This document shows, piece after piece, positions 1 to 5,621 of a DNA stretch of 9,739 nucleotides (positions within the stretch are counted from its first letter, which is position 1; every line of letters starts with the position of its first letter). Below the pieces are notes generated by a model that worked only from the letters and a program-made list of their open reading frames with translations, made no database searches and had not been told where the DNA came from. Position numbers and translations under genes: made by a program. Origin of the DNA: Candidatus Gastranaerophilales bacterium (GTDB lineage: Bacteria; Cyanobacteriota; Vampirovibrionia; Gastranaerophilales; Gastranaerophilaceae). The stretch covers positions 1 through 9,739 of the forward strand of contig CALVEE010000060.1 in the NCBI GenBank assembly GCA_944326495.1. Reading direction: 5' to 3'.

Positions 1-600
1 TACTTCTGCTTCTGCAAGAGCAGTCTCACAAGAAGCACACCAATAGACAGGCTTAAGTCCTTTTTCGATGTATCCTTTTTTATACATCTCACCAAATACG
101 CGAACCTGCTCAGCTTCAAACTCAGGCGCATAAGTAATATACGGGTGCTCCCAATCTCCCCAAACGCCCAAACGTTTAAATTCAGATTCCTGTCCCTTAA
201 GGCTAGTATTTGCATACTCACGGCATTTTTCTCTTAATTCAGCCGGAGTAAGCGCTTCTCTTCCACCTTTAATATTCTTTACAACTGCATTCTCAATCGG
301 AAGCCCGTGGCCGTCATAACCTGGGACATAAGGTGCATAATATCCGGACATGGATTTATATTTAATAAGAATATCTTTTAAAATCTTATTCAACGCTGTC
401 CCAACGTGAATTTTTCCAGAACTTAAATACGGAGGACCATCGTGCAAAACAAAAGATTTTGTTTTATCGCGCTGTTCCAAATTCTTCTCATATACATTTA
501 TCTCCTCCCAAAATTTTTGGGTTTCCGGTTCTTTCTTAGTAGCATTTGCCCTCATCCCAAGAGTCGTCTGCGGTAAATTAAGCGTGTCTTTATATTCCAT
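1..600 (-). CDS. ileS: Isoleucyl-tRNA synthetase, N-terminal part (cut by window start)
   Basis: Cytoplasmic class I aminoacyl-tRNA synthetase that activates isoleucine with ATP and charges tRNA-Ile. Only residues 1-200 lie in the window; the full protein is usually about 900-1,050 residues. Visible landmarks are the LHDGPPY block (52-58), the ATP signature region (65-68), the NKILKD helix, the block around YVPGYDGHGLPIEN, and KPVYWCASCETALAEAE, which leads towards the editing domain. These are in the usual IleRS order, so the family call is firm. Two positions are unusual: the HIGH signature reads HVGT, and the usual DCHG block reads DGHG. The ATG at 600 is preceded by GAGG (608-611) with a 7-nt gap. 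An in-frame ATG at 606 sits too close to that site to be the main start. No T-box leader is visible upstream. Confidence 0.96.
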   Translation of the reverse strand, partial: MEYKDTLNLPQTTLGMRANATKKEPETQKFWEEINVYEKNLEQRDKTKSFVLHDGPPYLSSGKIHVGTALNKILKDILIKYKSMSGYYAPYVPGYDGHGLPIENAVVKNIKGGREALTPAELREKCREYANTSLKGQESEFKRLGVWGDWEHPYITYAPEFEAEQVRVFGEMYKKGYIEKGLKPVYWCASCETALAEAEV

Positions 601-753
601 ATCCATACCTCATTATCTATTTAAGAAAAAAATATCATAAACATGATTTTGTGGCTAGTGAGTAATGAGTAGGTTATAGAGGGATTAAGTAATTAGGTGA
701 ATAAGTTAATAAGAGAATTAGTAAACAAAAAAATGCAATTCCCTCGCCCTGCG
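601..753. other. ileS leader and AT-rich gap, no gene seen
   Basis: AT-rich spacer between ileS and the inverted-repeat element. It holds the ileS ribosome binding site (GAGG, 608-611) and a small ATCAT/ATGAT hairpin at about 634-648. There is no convincing promoter with a good -35 box; TATGAT-like sequences on the minus strand near 635 could serve as a -10. The right end (744-752, TCGCCCTGC) may be the left target duplication of the neighbouring element. Confidence 0.5.
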
Positions 754-775
754 CACTACTGTCCGAGATAAATTT
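754..775 (+). repeat. Left terminal inverted repeat, 22 bp
   Basis: This is the exact reverse complement of 1147-1168. The match stops on both sides: outward is G (753) against T (1169), and inward is T (776) against T (1146), so the arm is exactly 22 bp. Confidence 0.9.
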
Positions 776-912
776 TAGGAGTAAAAAATATTAACCCAAT
801 CCCTATATAAAACCCCTCCCCGAAATCAAAGATTTCGACCCTCCCACACAGAGGTCAATCTGTCGGGGCGGGTAGCCTTCACGCCTAGCGTGGCGGTCCC
901 CTCGCCCCTTGC

Positions 913-1014
913 GAGAGCGGATTTGCGGACGGACGGTAGTCCGGATTGCGAACAGACTGAACCGACTAAGCCGTGAGGCTTAAAGGTGAAGCTCTGTGAG
1001 CGTGGAGCAAATCC
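913..1014 (+). repeat. Structured ~100-nt dispersed repeat, copy A (inside the element)
   Basis: This copy closely matches 1392-1520 in the same orientation. Shared blocks are GCGGATTT-CGGACGGA, GTCCGGATTGCGAACAGACT, CTAAGCCGTGA-GCTTAAAG, and AAGCTCTGTGA-GTGGA-CAA. The copy can fold. Its ends GGATTTGC (919-926) and GCAAATCC (1007-1014) are perfect complements. Inside sits a 6-bp hairpin with a GTGA tetraloop (TAAGCC/GGCTTA, 967-982). The repeat may be a dispersed palindromic family; no function can be read from it. Confidence 0.75.
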
Positions 1015-1027
1015 AAGATAGAGGGAA

Positions 1028-1064
1028 GAATTTCAAGTTGAGTGTAAACGAAACTTAGAAATTC
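1028..1064. repeat. 12-bp stem-loop with one bulge, inside the element
   Basis: GAATTTCAAGTT (1028-1039) pairs with AACTT plus GAAATTC (1052-1064) with a single bulged A at 1057. No T-run follows on either side, so it does not look like a factor-independent terminator. Confidence 0.55.
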
Positions 1065-1146
1065 GGGTGAGAGGTCCTTTTTATGTCTAGACATTAGGGA
1101 ATGTGCCACAATTGCAGTTATGTAGTTGTATATGACAGTTGTTTAT

Positions 1147-1168
1147 AAATTTATCTCGGACAGTAGTG
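1147..1168 (-). repeat. Right terminal inverted repeat, 22 bp
   Basis: This is the exact reverse complement of 754-775. It ends ...GACAGTAGTG immediately before TCTCCCTGC, which is both the candidate target duplication and the base of the following hairpin. Confidence 0.9.
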
Positions 1169-1250
1169 TCTCCCTGCAGGAGAGGAGCAGCCGTGTTTGA
1201 GGCGGGAGCCGAAAACTACGGATGCGGTGAGGAGGCTGCCCGTAGGGAGA
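1169..1250. repeat. Large imperfect hairpin next to the element
   Basis: The outer stem pairs 1169-1177 (TCTCCCTGC) with 1242-1250 (GTAGGGAGA): eight Watson-Crick pairs and one G-T wobble. An inner stem pairs GCAGCC (1187-1192) with GGCTGC (1234-1239), and a small GGC/GCC hairpin lies at 1201-1210. It could be a palindromic repeat or a structured RNA; there is no recognisable RNA family signature. The nine bases at its left base are nearly repeated at 744-752, which suggests the inverted-repeat element inserted into the left arm of this hairpin. Confidence 0.6.
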
Positions 1251-1311
1251 GAAAAACGTGATTTTGGTTTTTATTTAAATACCTATGTCAACTAAATAAA
1301 GAGTGTGAATC

Positions 1312-1369
1312 TTGCGCCAATTATCACCCACCCCAGCCCTCCCTCAAAAGGGAGGGAGCTGGCGCCAAG
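1312..1369. repeat. Intergenic palindrome with CCCTCCCT/AGGGAGGG core
   Basis: A perfect 8-bp stem, CCCTCCCT (1337-1344) and AGGGAGGG (1349-1356), has a CAAA loop. It extends through CCAG/CTGG with a 2-nt bulge and, loosely, through CTTGCGCC (1312-1319) and GGCGCCAAG (1361-1369). There is no T-tract after it. Similar GC-rich palindromes are, from memory, common between genes of gut bacteria; this is not verified here. Confidence 0.6.
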
Positions 1370-1391
1370 CATACAGCATTCCTTCCCTAAT

Positions 1392-1520
1392 GAGGGAGCG
1401 GATTTACGGACGGAGGGGTAAATGAGAGGGGGTAAATATGAAAGTCCGGATTGCGAACAGACTGAAACAGCTAAGCCGTGAAGCTTAAAGCTCAAGCTCT
1501 GTGAATGTGGAACAAGTTCC
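1392..1520 (+). repeat. Structured dispersed repeat, copy B (with a 20-30 nt insert)
   Basis: This is the second copy of the repeat at 913-1014. It differs mainly by an insert of about two dozen bases at 1413-1443. The insert is itself a near-tandem pair, GAGGGGTAAATGA (1413-1425) and GAGGGGGTAAATATGA (1425-1440). The GTGA hairpin is partly kept (TAAGC/GCTTA). The outer ends have diverged (GGATTTAC against AAGTTCC) and no longer pair as in copy A. A further small hairpin, TCCCT/AGGGA, lies just upstream at 1384-1397. Confidence 0.7.
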
Positions 1521-1601
1521 ACACTACTCGCTGCTAAACGACACAATCGATAAATCCTGCCAAACAGCTTTTACAAAGAAATATTAAGTTTTGTAAATAT
1601 T

Positions 1602-1649
1602 AAAGTTTAATTAAGGCAATTTTTTTAAACTTTTTGTTTTTATTATAAT
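1602..1649 (+). promoter_or_regulatory. Promoter region of the small hypothetical gene, with a 9-bp inverted repeat
   Basis: A perfect TATAAT lies at 1644-1649, 46 nt before the start codon at 1696. At the expected -35 place there is only a T-run, so any -35 box is weak. A perfect inverted repeat, AAAGTTTAA (1602-1610) and TTAAACTTT (1625-1633), covers the -35 area. It could bind a regulator or simply reflect the AT-rich sequence. Confidence 0.5.
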
Positions 1650-1695
1650 GTAAATAGTGTGTAATTTATTAAAGTAAAGAAAGGATGTGTAAACT

Positions 1696-1971
1696 ATGAC
1701 AACTATTAATCCAGTAGTAACTTCTCAAGCTCCGGCATTTAAAAGTGGAATGAAGAAATTTATGAAAACATTGAACAATAAAGATTTTGTTCCGGAATTA
1801 AAGGTAGTAGATGATGTTTACAAAAAGAGCAAACCATCTATTGAAGAAACAAAAAAAGCATTTATTGAAGATTGCTGCTTTAACGCTATACACAGTAAAA
1901 ATGTGCAAGAACTGAATGATGCGTTCGCAAAGGCAAAGTCAATGGCTGCTGTTAAGAATTATAGTAAGTAA
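1696..1971 (+). CDS. Small hypothetical protein, 91 residues, lineage-type N-terminus
   Basis: I do not recognise a named family. The protein has a disordered-looking start with the tag AFKSG (14-18), followed by a lysine- and glutamate-rich stretch that looks all-helical, for example around 56-83. Cysteines sit at 60-61. It has no signal peptide and no membrane segment, so it is probably cytoplasmic. The start is supported by AAAGGA (1680-1685) 10 nt upstream, a TATAAT box (1644-1649) and a clear terminator after the stop (1988-2023). It therefore looks like a stand-alone transcription unit and not a shadow frame. The FKS tag resembles AFKA (7955-9025 gene) and NFKG (9111 gene) elsewhere in this window. 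The function is unknown. Confidence 0.8.
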   Translation: MTTINPVVTSQAPAFKSGMKKFMKTLNNKDFVPELKVVDDVYKKSKPSIEETKKAFIEDCCFNAIHSKNVQELNDAFAKAKSMAAVKNYSK

Positions 1972-1987
1972 GTATTCAAAAAAATAA

Positions 1988-2023
1988 TATGGTGCGTCAA
2001 AATAGCGCACCATACTATTTTTT
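1988..2023. terminator. Bidirectional factor-independent terminator
   Basis: A perfect 9-bp stem, TATGGTGCG (1988-1996) and CGCACCATA (2006-2014), is followed on the plus strand by TATTTTTT (2017-2023). On the minus strand it is followed by TTATTTTTTT. It can stop transcripts of both the small hypothetical gene (ending 1971) and the convergent symporter gene (ending 2054). Confidence 0.88.
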
Positions 2024-2053
2024 GATATTATAACAATAATCTACTATCTTCTA

Positions 2054-3442
2054 CTATCTTTCAACTGCCATCTCGTTTTTTGCTCCAAAATCTTTTTGGA
2101 AACTTACATTGTGTCTAATCTTCTTAAGGGTATTAGTTTTAAGATTTTTCATTTTTATAAATTCTTTCATTTTATTATAATCAAAAGCATTTTCCCATCT
2201 TGCAATAACAACAGTCGCTACACAATTTCCTATTAAATTAACCGTTGTTCTTCCCATATCAAGGATTTGGTCAATCCCTAAAAGTACTGCAACCCCGATA
2301 ATAGGGATATTGAAACTTGTTAAAGTACCTGCAAGAACAATTAACGAAGCTCTCGGAACTCCTGCAACACCTTTGCTTGTAAGCATAAGCGCAAACATTA
2401 TAACAAGCTGCTGTTCTAAAGTAAGATTTATTCCGACAAGCTGGGTTGAAAATATAACCGCCATTGCAAGATAAAGCGTCGAGCCGTCAAGATTAAACGT
2501 ATATCCGGTAGGCATTACAAAACCGACAATGGATTTTGGAACACCAAACTTTTCCATAATTGCCATAGCCTTCGGAAGAGCAGCTTCTGAGCTTGCAGTC
2601 GTAAAAGTTAATAAAGCCGGCTCCTGAATTGCTTTAATAAGAGATTTTACGGAAATTTTCACAATTCTGCATACAATAATCAGTACAAGCGCTACAAATA
2701 CGGCAAGTGCTGTATATAGAGAAAGAATTATTTTCCCGTAATTAAATAAGATCGCAATTCCGTTAGAACCTACAGTATACGCAATTGCCCCGAAAATCCC
2801 CACCGGAGCAAAAAACATTACATATTCAGTGAACTTGAACATAACAGATGCTACTGAATTTAATATATCAATAACAGGCTGGGCTTTTTTACCGACAGCG
2901 CATATTGCAAGCGCAAAAAACAGGCAAAAAACAACTATCTGCAATAAATTACCTTCTGCCATAGATTGAAAAATACTTGTAGGAAAAAGGCTCAACAATA
3001 AATCCCCGAAAGAATTATGCTGGGTAGTCGAAGCCATCTGAACAATTCTCGTTAAACCTGTATCATCAGAAGCAATATTTGCAATTCCTATTCCAGGCTT
3101 AAAAATGTTTGCAAAACCTAAGCCAATAAATAAAGCAAGTGTCGTAACCACTTCAAAATAAGCAATTGTCTTAATCCCCAGTCTTCCCAGACTTTTTACA
3201 TCGCCGTGTCCTGCAATACCAACCACAAGAGTCGCAAACAAAAGCGGAGCAATAATCATCTTAACCATTCTTAAAAATATTTCTGCCAAAACATGTGTTT
3301 TTACTGCAAAATCAGGAAATATCCAGCCAACAAGAACGCCTAAGAATAGTGCTGCAAAAATCGCTATAGTTAATCGTGATTGTTTCAAACTCTTTTCCTT
3401 TTTATTCATTTGCCGGGAATAAATAAATTTTATATAGCCCAA
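2054..3442 (-). CDS. Dicarboxylate/amino-acid:cation symporter (DAACS/SDF family)
   Basis: Inner-membrane secondary transporter of the glutamate/C4-dicarboxylate family, using an ion gradient to import acidic substrates. It is 462 residues long, within the family's usual range, with hydrophobic segments along its length. Family signatures are the serine motif of hairpin 1 (TTASSEAALP, S284-S285), the transmembrane-7 motif PTGYTFNLDGST, hairpin 2 (SKGVAGVPRAS), and the transmembrane-8 motif DMGRTTVN (D395, R398, N402). By comparison with GltPh, D395 matches the residue that binds the substrate amino group and R398 the one that binds its side-chain carboxylate, so an acidic amino acid is more likely than succinate. 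N406 replaces the Asp of the Na1 site. The C-terminal ~40 residues form a basic hydrophilic tail. I chose the TTG at 3442 because GGGGGTGA (3446-3453) lies just upstream; the ATG at 3409 lacks such a site. Confidence 0.92.
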   Translation of the reverse strand: MGYIKFIYSRQMNKKEKSLKQSRLTIAIFAALFLGVLVGWIFPDFAVKTHVLAEIFLRMVKMIIAPLLFATLVVGIAGHGDVKSLGRLGIKTIAYFEVVTTLALFIGLGFANIFKPGIGIANIASDDTGLTRIVQMASTTQHNSFGDLLLSLFPTSIFQSMAEGNLLQIVVFCLFFALAICAVGKKAQPVIDILNSVASVMFKFTEYVMFFAPVGIFGAIAYTVGSNGIAILFNYGKIILSLYTALAVFVALVLIIVCRIVKISVKSLIKAIQEPALLTFTTASSEAALPKAMAIMEKFGVPKSIVGFVMPTGYTFNLDGSTLYLAMAVIFSTQLVGINLTLEQQLVIMFALMLTSKGVAGVPRASLIVLAGTLTSFNIPIIGVAVLLGIDQILDMGRTTVNLIGNCVATVVIARWENAFDYNKMKEFIKMKNLKTNTLKKIRHNVSFQKDFGAKNEMAVER

Positions 3443-3470
3443 TATTCACCCCCGCGCTATTTACCCTTAA

Positions 3471-3476
3471 ATTATA
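3471..3476 (-). promoter_or_regulatory. -10 box of the symporter gene
   Basis: A perfect TATAAT on the minus strand lies about 28 nt before the TTG start. No good -35 box is present at 16-18 nt. The predicted transcript start is near 3464. Confidence 0.55.
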
Positions 3477-3540
3477 CAATAAAAATATTAACAAACAAAT
3501 CTGCTTCTATTAAAGTTATCAAGTTCTTTTTTCAGCGTAG

Positions 3541-3546
3541 TATAAT
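3541..3546 (+). promoter_or_regulatory. -10 box of mazG, placing the transcript start at the ATG
   Basis: A perfect TATAAT is followed by exactly six bases and then the ATG at 3553. With the usual -12 to -7 placement the transcript would begin at the A of the start codon, so the mRNA would be leaderless. TTATCA (3516-3521) is a poor -35 candidate with a 19-nt spacer. No Shine-Dalgarno sequence is present. Confidence 0.6.
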
Positions 3547-3552
3547 TTATAT

Positions 3553-4329
3553 ATGAAATATCCGAATTTAGAAAAACTGGTTGATATTATTGCTGTATTA
3601 AGAAGCGAAAACGGATGTCAATGGGACAGGGAGCAGACACATAAATCTTTGCGGCCTAATATGCTTGAAGAAGCTTATGAGGCTGTTGATGCAATTGATG
3701 ACGGAGATAGCGCAAACCTTAGAGAGGAGCTTGGAGATGTACTTTTGCAGGTAGTTTTACATGCGCAGATTGCAAAAGATAATAACGAATTCGATATAGA
3801 AGATGTTGCAAAAGAATTGAGCGATAAACTTATTCACCGCCATCCGCATGTATTCGGAAATCAAAAAGTAAACTCTACCCAGGATATTCTGGATAATTGG
3901 GATAAACTAAAAAAAGAAGAAAAAACATACCGGAAATCAATTCTGGATGGGATTTCAAAATCACAATCCGCATTAATGTCGGCACAAAAGATAAGCAAAA
4001 AAGTTGTTAAAGTCGGATTTGAATGGGATTCTGTAGAGAGCTTAAAAGAGTGCATAAAGTCCGAATACAAAGAATTTGAAGAAGCTGTAAAATCCGGTGA
4101 CAGAGAAAAAATGGAAGATGAGATGGGCGATATTTTCTTTGCGACAGTTAATCTTGCCCGCTGGTATAAAATTGATGCAGAGCAGGCGCTTTTAAGAGCG
4201 AATAAAAAATTCATAAAACGTTTCAAAAAAATGGAAGAAATTAAAGAAAAGCCGTTTGAAGAATATACATATGAGGAATTTAACGAATTATGGAAGCGCG
4301 CTAAAATTGCCATAAAGGGAGAGGGGTAA
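3553..4329 (+). CDS. mazG: Nucleoside triphosphate pyrophosphohydrolase MazG
   Basis: Cytoplasmic enzyme of the all-alpha NTP pyrophosphatase superfamily. It hydrolyses NTPs to NMP and pyrophosphate and is thought to help clear the nucleotide pool. It is 258 residues, the usual size of the two-domain bacterial form. The N-terminal domain shows the metal-binding motif E39-E40-x-x-E43 with E59-x-x-D62 (EELGD). The segment IHRHPHVFG that follows is typical of MazG. The C-terminal domain repeats the motif as E174-x-x-E177 with E190-x-x-D193 (DEMGD), so both domains keep their acidic residues. The parvulin-like gene follows after 28 nt and is probably co-transcribed. The start has a TATAAT box exactly six bases upstream and no ribosome binding site. 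The last codons run into a tandem repeat (4321-4362). Confidence 0.95.
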   Translation: MKYPNLEKLVDIIAVLRSENGCQWDREQTHKSLRPNMLEEAYEAVDAIDDGDSANLREELGDVLLQVVLHAQIAKDNNEFDIEDVAKELSDKLIHRHPHVFGNQKVNSTQDILDNWDKLKKEEKTYRKSILDGISKSQSALMSAQKISKKVVKVGFEWDSVESLKECIKSEYKEFEEAVKSGDREKMEDEMGDIFFATVNLARWYKIDAEQALLRANKKFIKRFKKMEEIKEKPFEEYTYEEFNELWKRAKIAIKGEG

Positions 4330-4362
4330 ATAAGGAGGGGTAAATAAGGAGGAGTAAATGAT
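4321..4362 (+). repeat. Three tandem 14-bp units carrying repeated ribosome binding sites
   Basis: GAGGGGTAAATAAG occurs twice exactly (4321-4334 and 4335-4348) and a third time as GAGGAGTAAATGAT (4349-4362). The first unit supplies the mazG stop codon, and the third supplies the ribosome binding site and the ATG of the next gene. Each unit holds a GGAGG- or GAGGGG-like site followed by TAAAT. Confidence 0.85.
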
Positions 4363-4702
4363 AAAAAAAGTATTTGTATTAATAATTATGCTTTCAGGCC
4401 TGCAGGTATTTGCGGCGGAGGATTTCAGCACTGTTTGTGCAAATCATATTCTTGTTCCGACCGAAGCCGATGCGGTTAAATTAAAAAGTCAGATAAATAA
4501 TTTTGATGATTTTAAATATTATGCACGTATTTATTCAAAGTGCCCTTCCGGTAAAAATGGCGGAGATTTAGGATGCTTCCAGCGCGGGCAGATGGTTAAA
4601 CCGTTTGAAGAAGCTGCATTTAACGGGAATATAGGAGAAGTGTCCGAACCTGTTGAGACACAATTCGGTTATCACCTTCTATGGGTTACAAAGAAATATT
4701 AA
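4358..4702 (+). CDS. Exported parvulin-type peptidyl-prolyl cis-trans isomerase
   Basis: Small single-domain parvulin (rotamase) of 114 residues that probably helps fold secreted or envelope proteins. Residues 1-20 form a signal peptide: a lysine start, a hydrophobic core and a likely cut after VFAA. The rest is a parvulin domain with NHILV (29-33), the F-x-x-A-R-x-YS-CPS block, GGDLG-F-RGQM, FEEAAF, and the closing FGYHLLWV. The domain is complete, but the usual N-terminal chaperone arms of SurA or PrsA are missing, as in PpiC-like short forms. Three cysteines remain after cleavage (C27, C58 and C68), so a disulfide is possible. The start follows a strong AAGGAGGAG site with a 4-nt gap and lies 28 nt after mazG, with no promoter seen between. 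Confidence 0.9.
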   Translation: MIKKVFVLIIMLSGLQVFAAEDFSTVCANHILVPTEADAVKLKSQINNFDDFKYYARIYSKCPSGKNGGDLGCFQRGQMVKPFEEAAFNGNIGEVSEPVETQFGYHLLWVTKKY

Positions 4703-4713
4703 TTTTTTTGTAA

Positions 4714-4719
4714 TATAAT
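4714..4719 (+). promoter_or_regulatory. -10 box of the EamA transporter gene, placing the transcript start at the ATG
   Basis: A perfect TATAAT is followed by six bases (GCAGAT) and then the ATG at 4726, the same geometry as at mazG. No Shine-Dalgarno sequence lies in the 23-nt gap after the parvulin stop. A -35 box is not obvious. Confidence 0.55.
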
Positions 4720-4725
4720 GCAGAT

Positions 4726-5619
4726 ATGAAGAAAAGAATTCTGGGTAATCTTGCGCTTATATTAACCGCAGTAATCTGGGGGTTGTCTTTTGTTGCCCAG
4801 AGAGAAGGTATGGAGCATATAGGACCATTTACATTTAATACCGTAAGGAGCTTTTTAGGCGGCTTAAGCCTTTTACCCGTTATTGCGTGGTTTAAATTTT
4901 CTAAACCCGATAAAAGAAGCAAAAGGAAAAAGCGTTTCCAGCATATGAACCTTGCAAGAGCCGGAATCGGATGCGGTATATCTTTATTTCTTGCAATGAG
5001 TGTCCAGCAGTATTGTATGCAATATGTAACAGCCGGAAAAGCCGGATTTATTTCTGCTCTCTATGTTGTATTTGTTCCTCTTATTGCTGTTTTGCAGGGA
5101 GATAAACTTAGCAAAAAAGTTGTAATAAGTGTTTGTCTCGCGGTTTTGGGATTATATCTTTTATGTTTCAAATCCGGGGGCGGGTTTAATTTCTACGATA
5201 TACTTCTGCTATTTGGCTCATTCTTCTACGGTTTGCAAATTCTTATTGTAAATTATTATTCAGAACGGATTAATGCCGTAAAAGCGTGCTGTGTGCAATT
5301 CTTTGTGGTGGGAATTTTATCGGCTGTTCCTATGCTTATGCTGGAAACTCCGGAAATTGCATCAATAATTGCCTGCAGAGCATCTCTTTTTGTTACTGGT
5401 GTCTTAACCTGCGGAGTTGCTTATACACTGCAAATCTACGGCCAAAAATACACCCAGCCGACAGTAGCGTCTCTTATTCTCTGTTTAGAATCTGTTTTTG
5501 CCGTAATCGGCGGGACTTTGATTTTAGGCGAAACAATGATACCGAAAGAAATTCTTGGCTGTATTTTTATGATATCAGCCGTAATCCTTTCAAATCTATC
5601 CTCTGCGGATAAAGCTTAA
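4726..5619 (+). CDS. EamA/DMT-family transporter
   Basis: Inner-membrane protein of the drug/metabolite transporter superfamily, 297 residues, with about ten membrane helices arranged as two EamA repeats. The first repeat begins LALILTAVIWGLSFVAQREG and ends near YVTAGKAGFISALYVVFVP, a hallmark EamA stretch. The second begins around FNFYDILLLFGSFFYGLQI and closes with TVASLILCLESVFAVIGGTL and ILGETM-PKEILGC. The substrate cannot be predicted; family members export metabolites or amino acids, or import precursors. A basic cytoplasmic loop (KPDKRSKRKKR, about residues 60-70) follows helix 2. The gene starts 23 nt after the parvulin gene and may have its own leaderless transcript. It meets the flavodoxin gene end-to-end with two bases between stop codons. 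Confidence 0.93.
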   Translation: MKKRILGNLALILTAVIWGLSFVAQREGMEHIGPFTFNTVRSFLGGLSLLPVIAWFKFSKPDKRSKRKKRFQHMNLARAGIGCGISLFLAMSVQQYCMQYVTAGKAGFISALYVVFVPLIAVLQGDKLSKKVVISVCLAVLGLYLLCFKSGGGFNFYDILLLFGSFFYGLQILIVNYYSERINAVKACCVQFFVVGILSAVPMLMLETPEIASIIACRASLFVTGVLTCGVAYTLQIYGQKYTQPTVASLILCLESVFAVIGGTLILGETMIPKEILGCIFMISAVILSNLSSADKA

Positions 5620-5621
5620 AT

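Larger units (their letters stand above)
754..1168. mobile_element. MITE-like non-autonomous element with 22-bp terminal inverted repeats
   Basis: The segment is bounded by perfect 22-bp inverted repeats at 754-775 and 1147-1168. The ends begin CACTACTGTCCGAGATAAAT on each strand. Nothing inside codes for a transposase or any other recognisable protein, so if it is mobile it must be moved in trans. The flanks carry a near-duplicate 9-mer, TCGCCCTGC (744-752) and TCTCCCTGC (1169-1177), matching at 8 of 9 positions. This would be a target duplication if one extra G (753) belongs to the left end. The interior is GC-richer than the genes around it and packed with small hairpins: 822-838 (CGAAATC/GATTTCG), 880-892 (CACGC/GCGTG), 901-915 (CTCGC/GCGAG), 969-982 and 1028-1064, plus the 12-bp palindrome ATGTCTAGACAT (1083-1094). 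I do not recognise the insertion-sequence family from these ends. Confidence 0.7.

Noticed and set aside
601..760. T-box or other riboswitch ahead of ileS
   Set aside because: No T-box core (AGGGTGG-type) or antiterminator is present on the minus strand.
754..1520. CRISPR array or tRNA/rRNA gene
   Set aside because: Repeats are not regularly spaced short direct repeats with unique spacers, and no tRNA arms or rRNA motifs are visible.
1292..1546. 84-residue open frame on the minus strand
   Set aside because: It lies fully within the palindromic repeats (1312-1369, 1392-1520), its residues reflect repeat sequence, and it has no ribosome binding site; it is a repeat shadow.
3861..4313. 150-residue open frame on the minus strand
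   Set aside because: It is antisense to mazG, whose motifs are clear; composition rich in Ser, Phe and Leu is typical of a shadow frame.
4686..4922. 78-residue open frame on the minus strand
   Set aside because: It is antisense to the EamA gene start, with no family features and no ribosome site.
5286..5612. 108-residue open frame in another plus-strand frame
   Set aside because: It is a Cys/Ser/Tyr-rich out-of-frame reading of the transporter gene.
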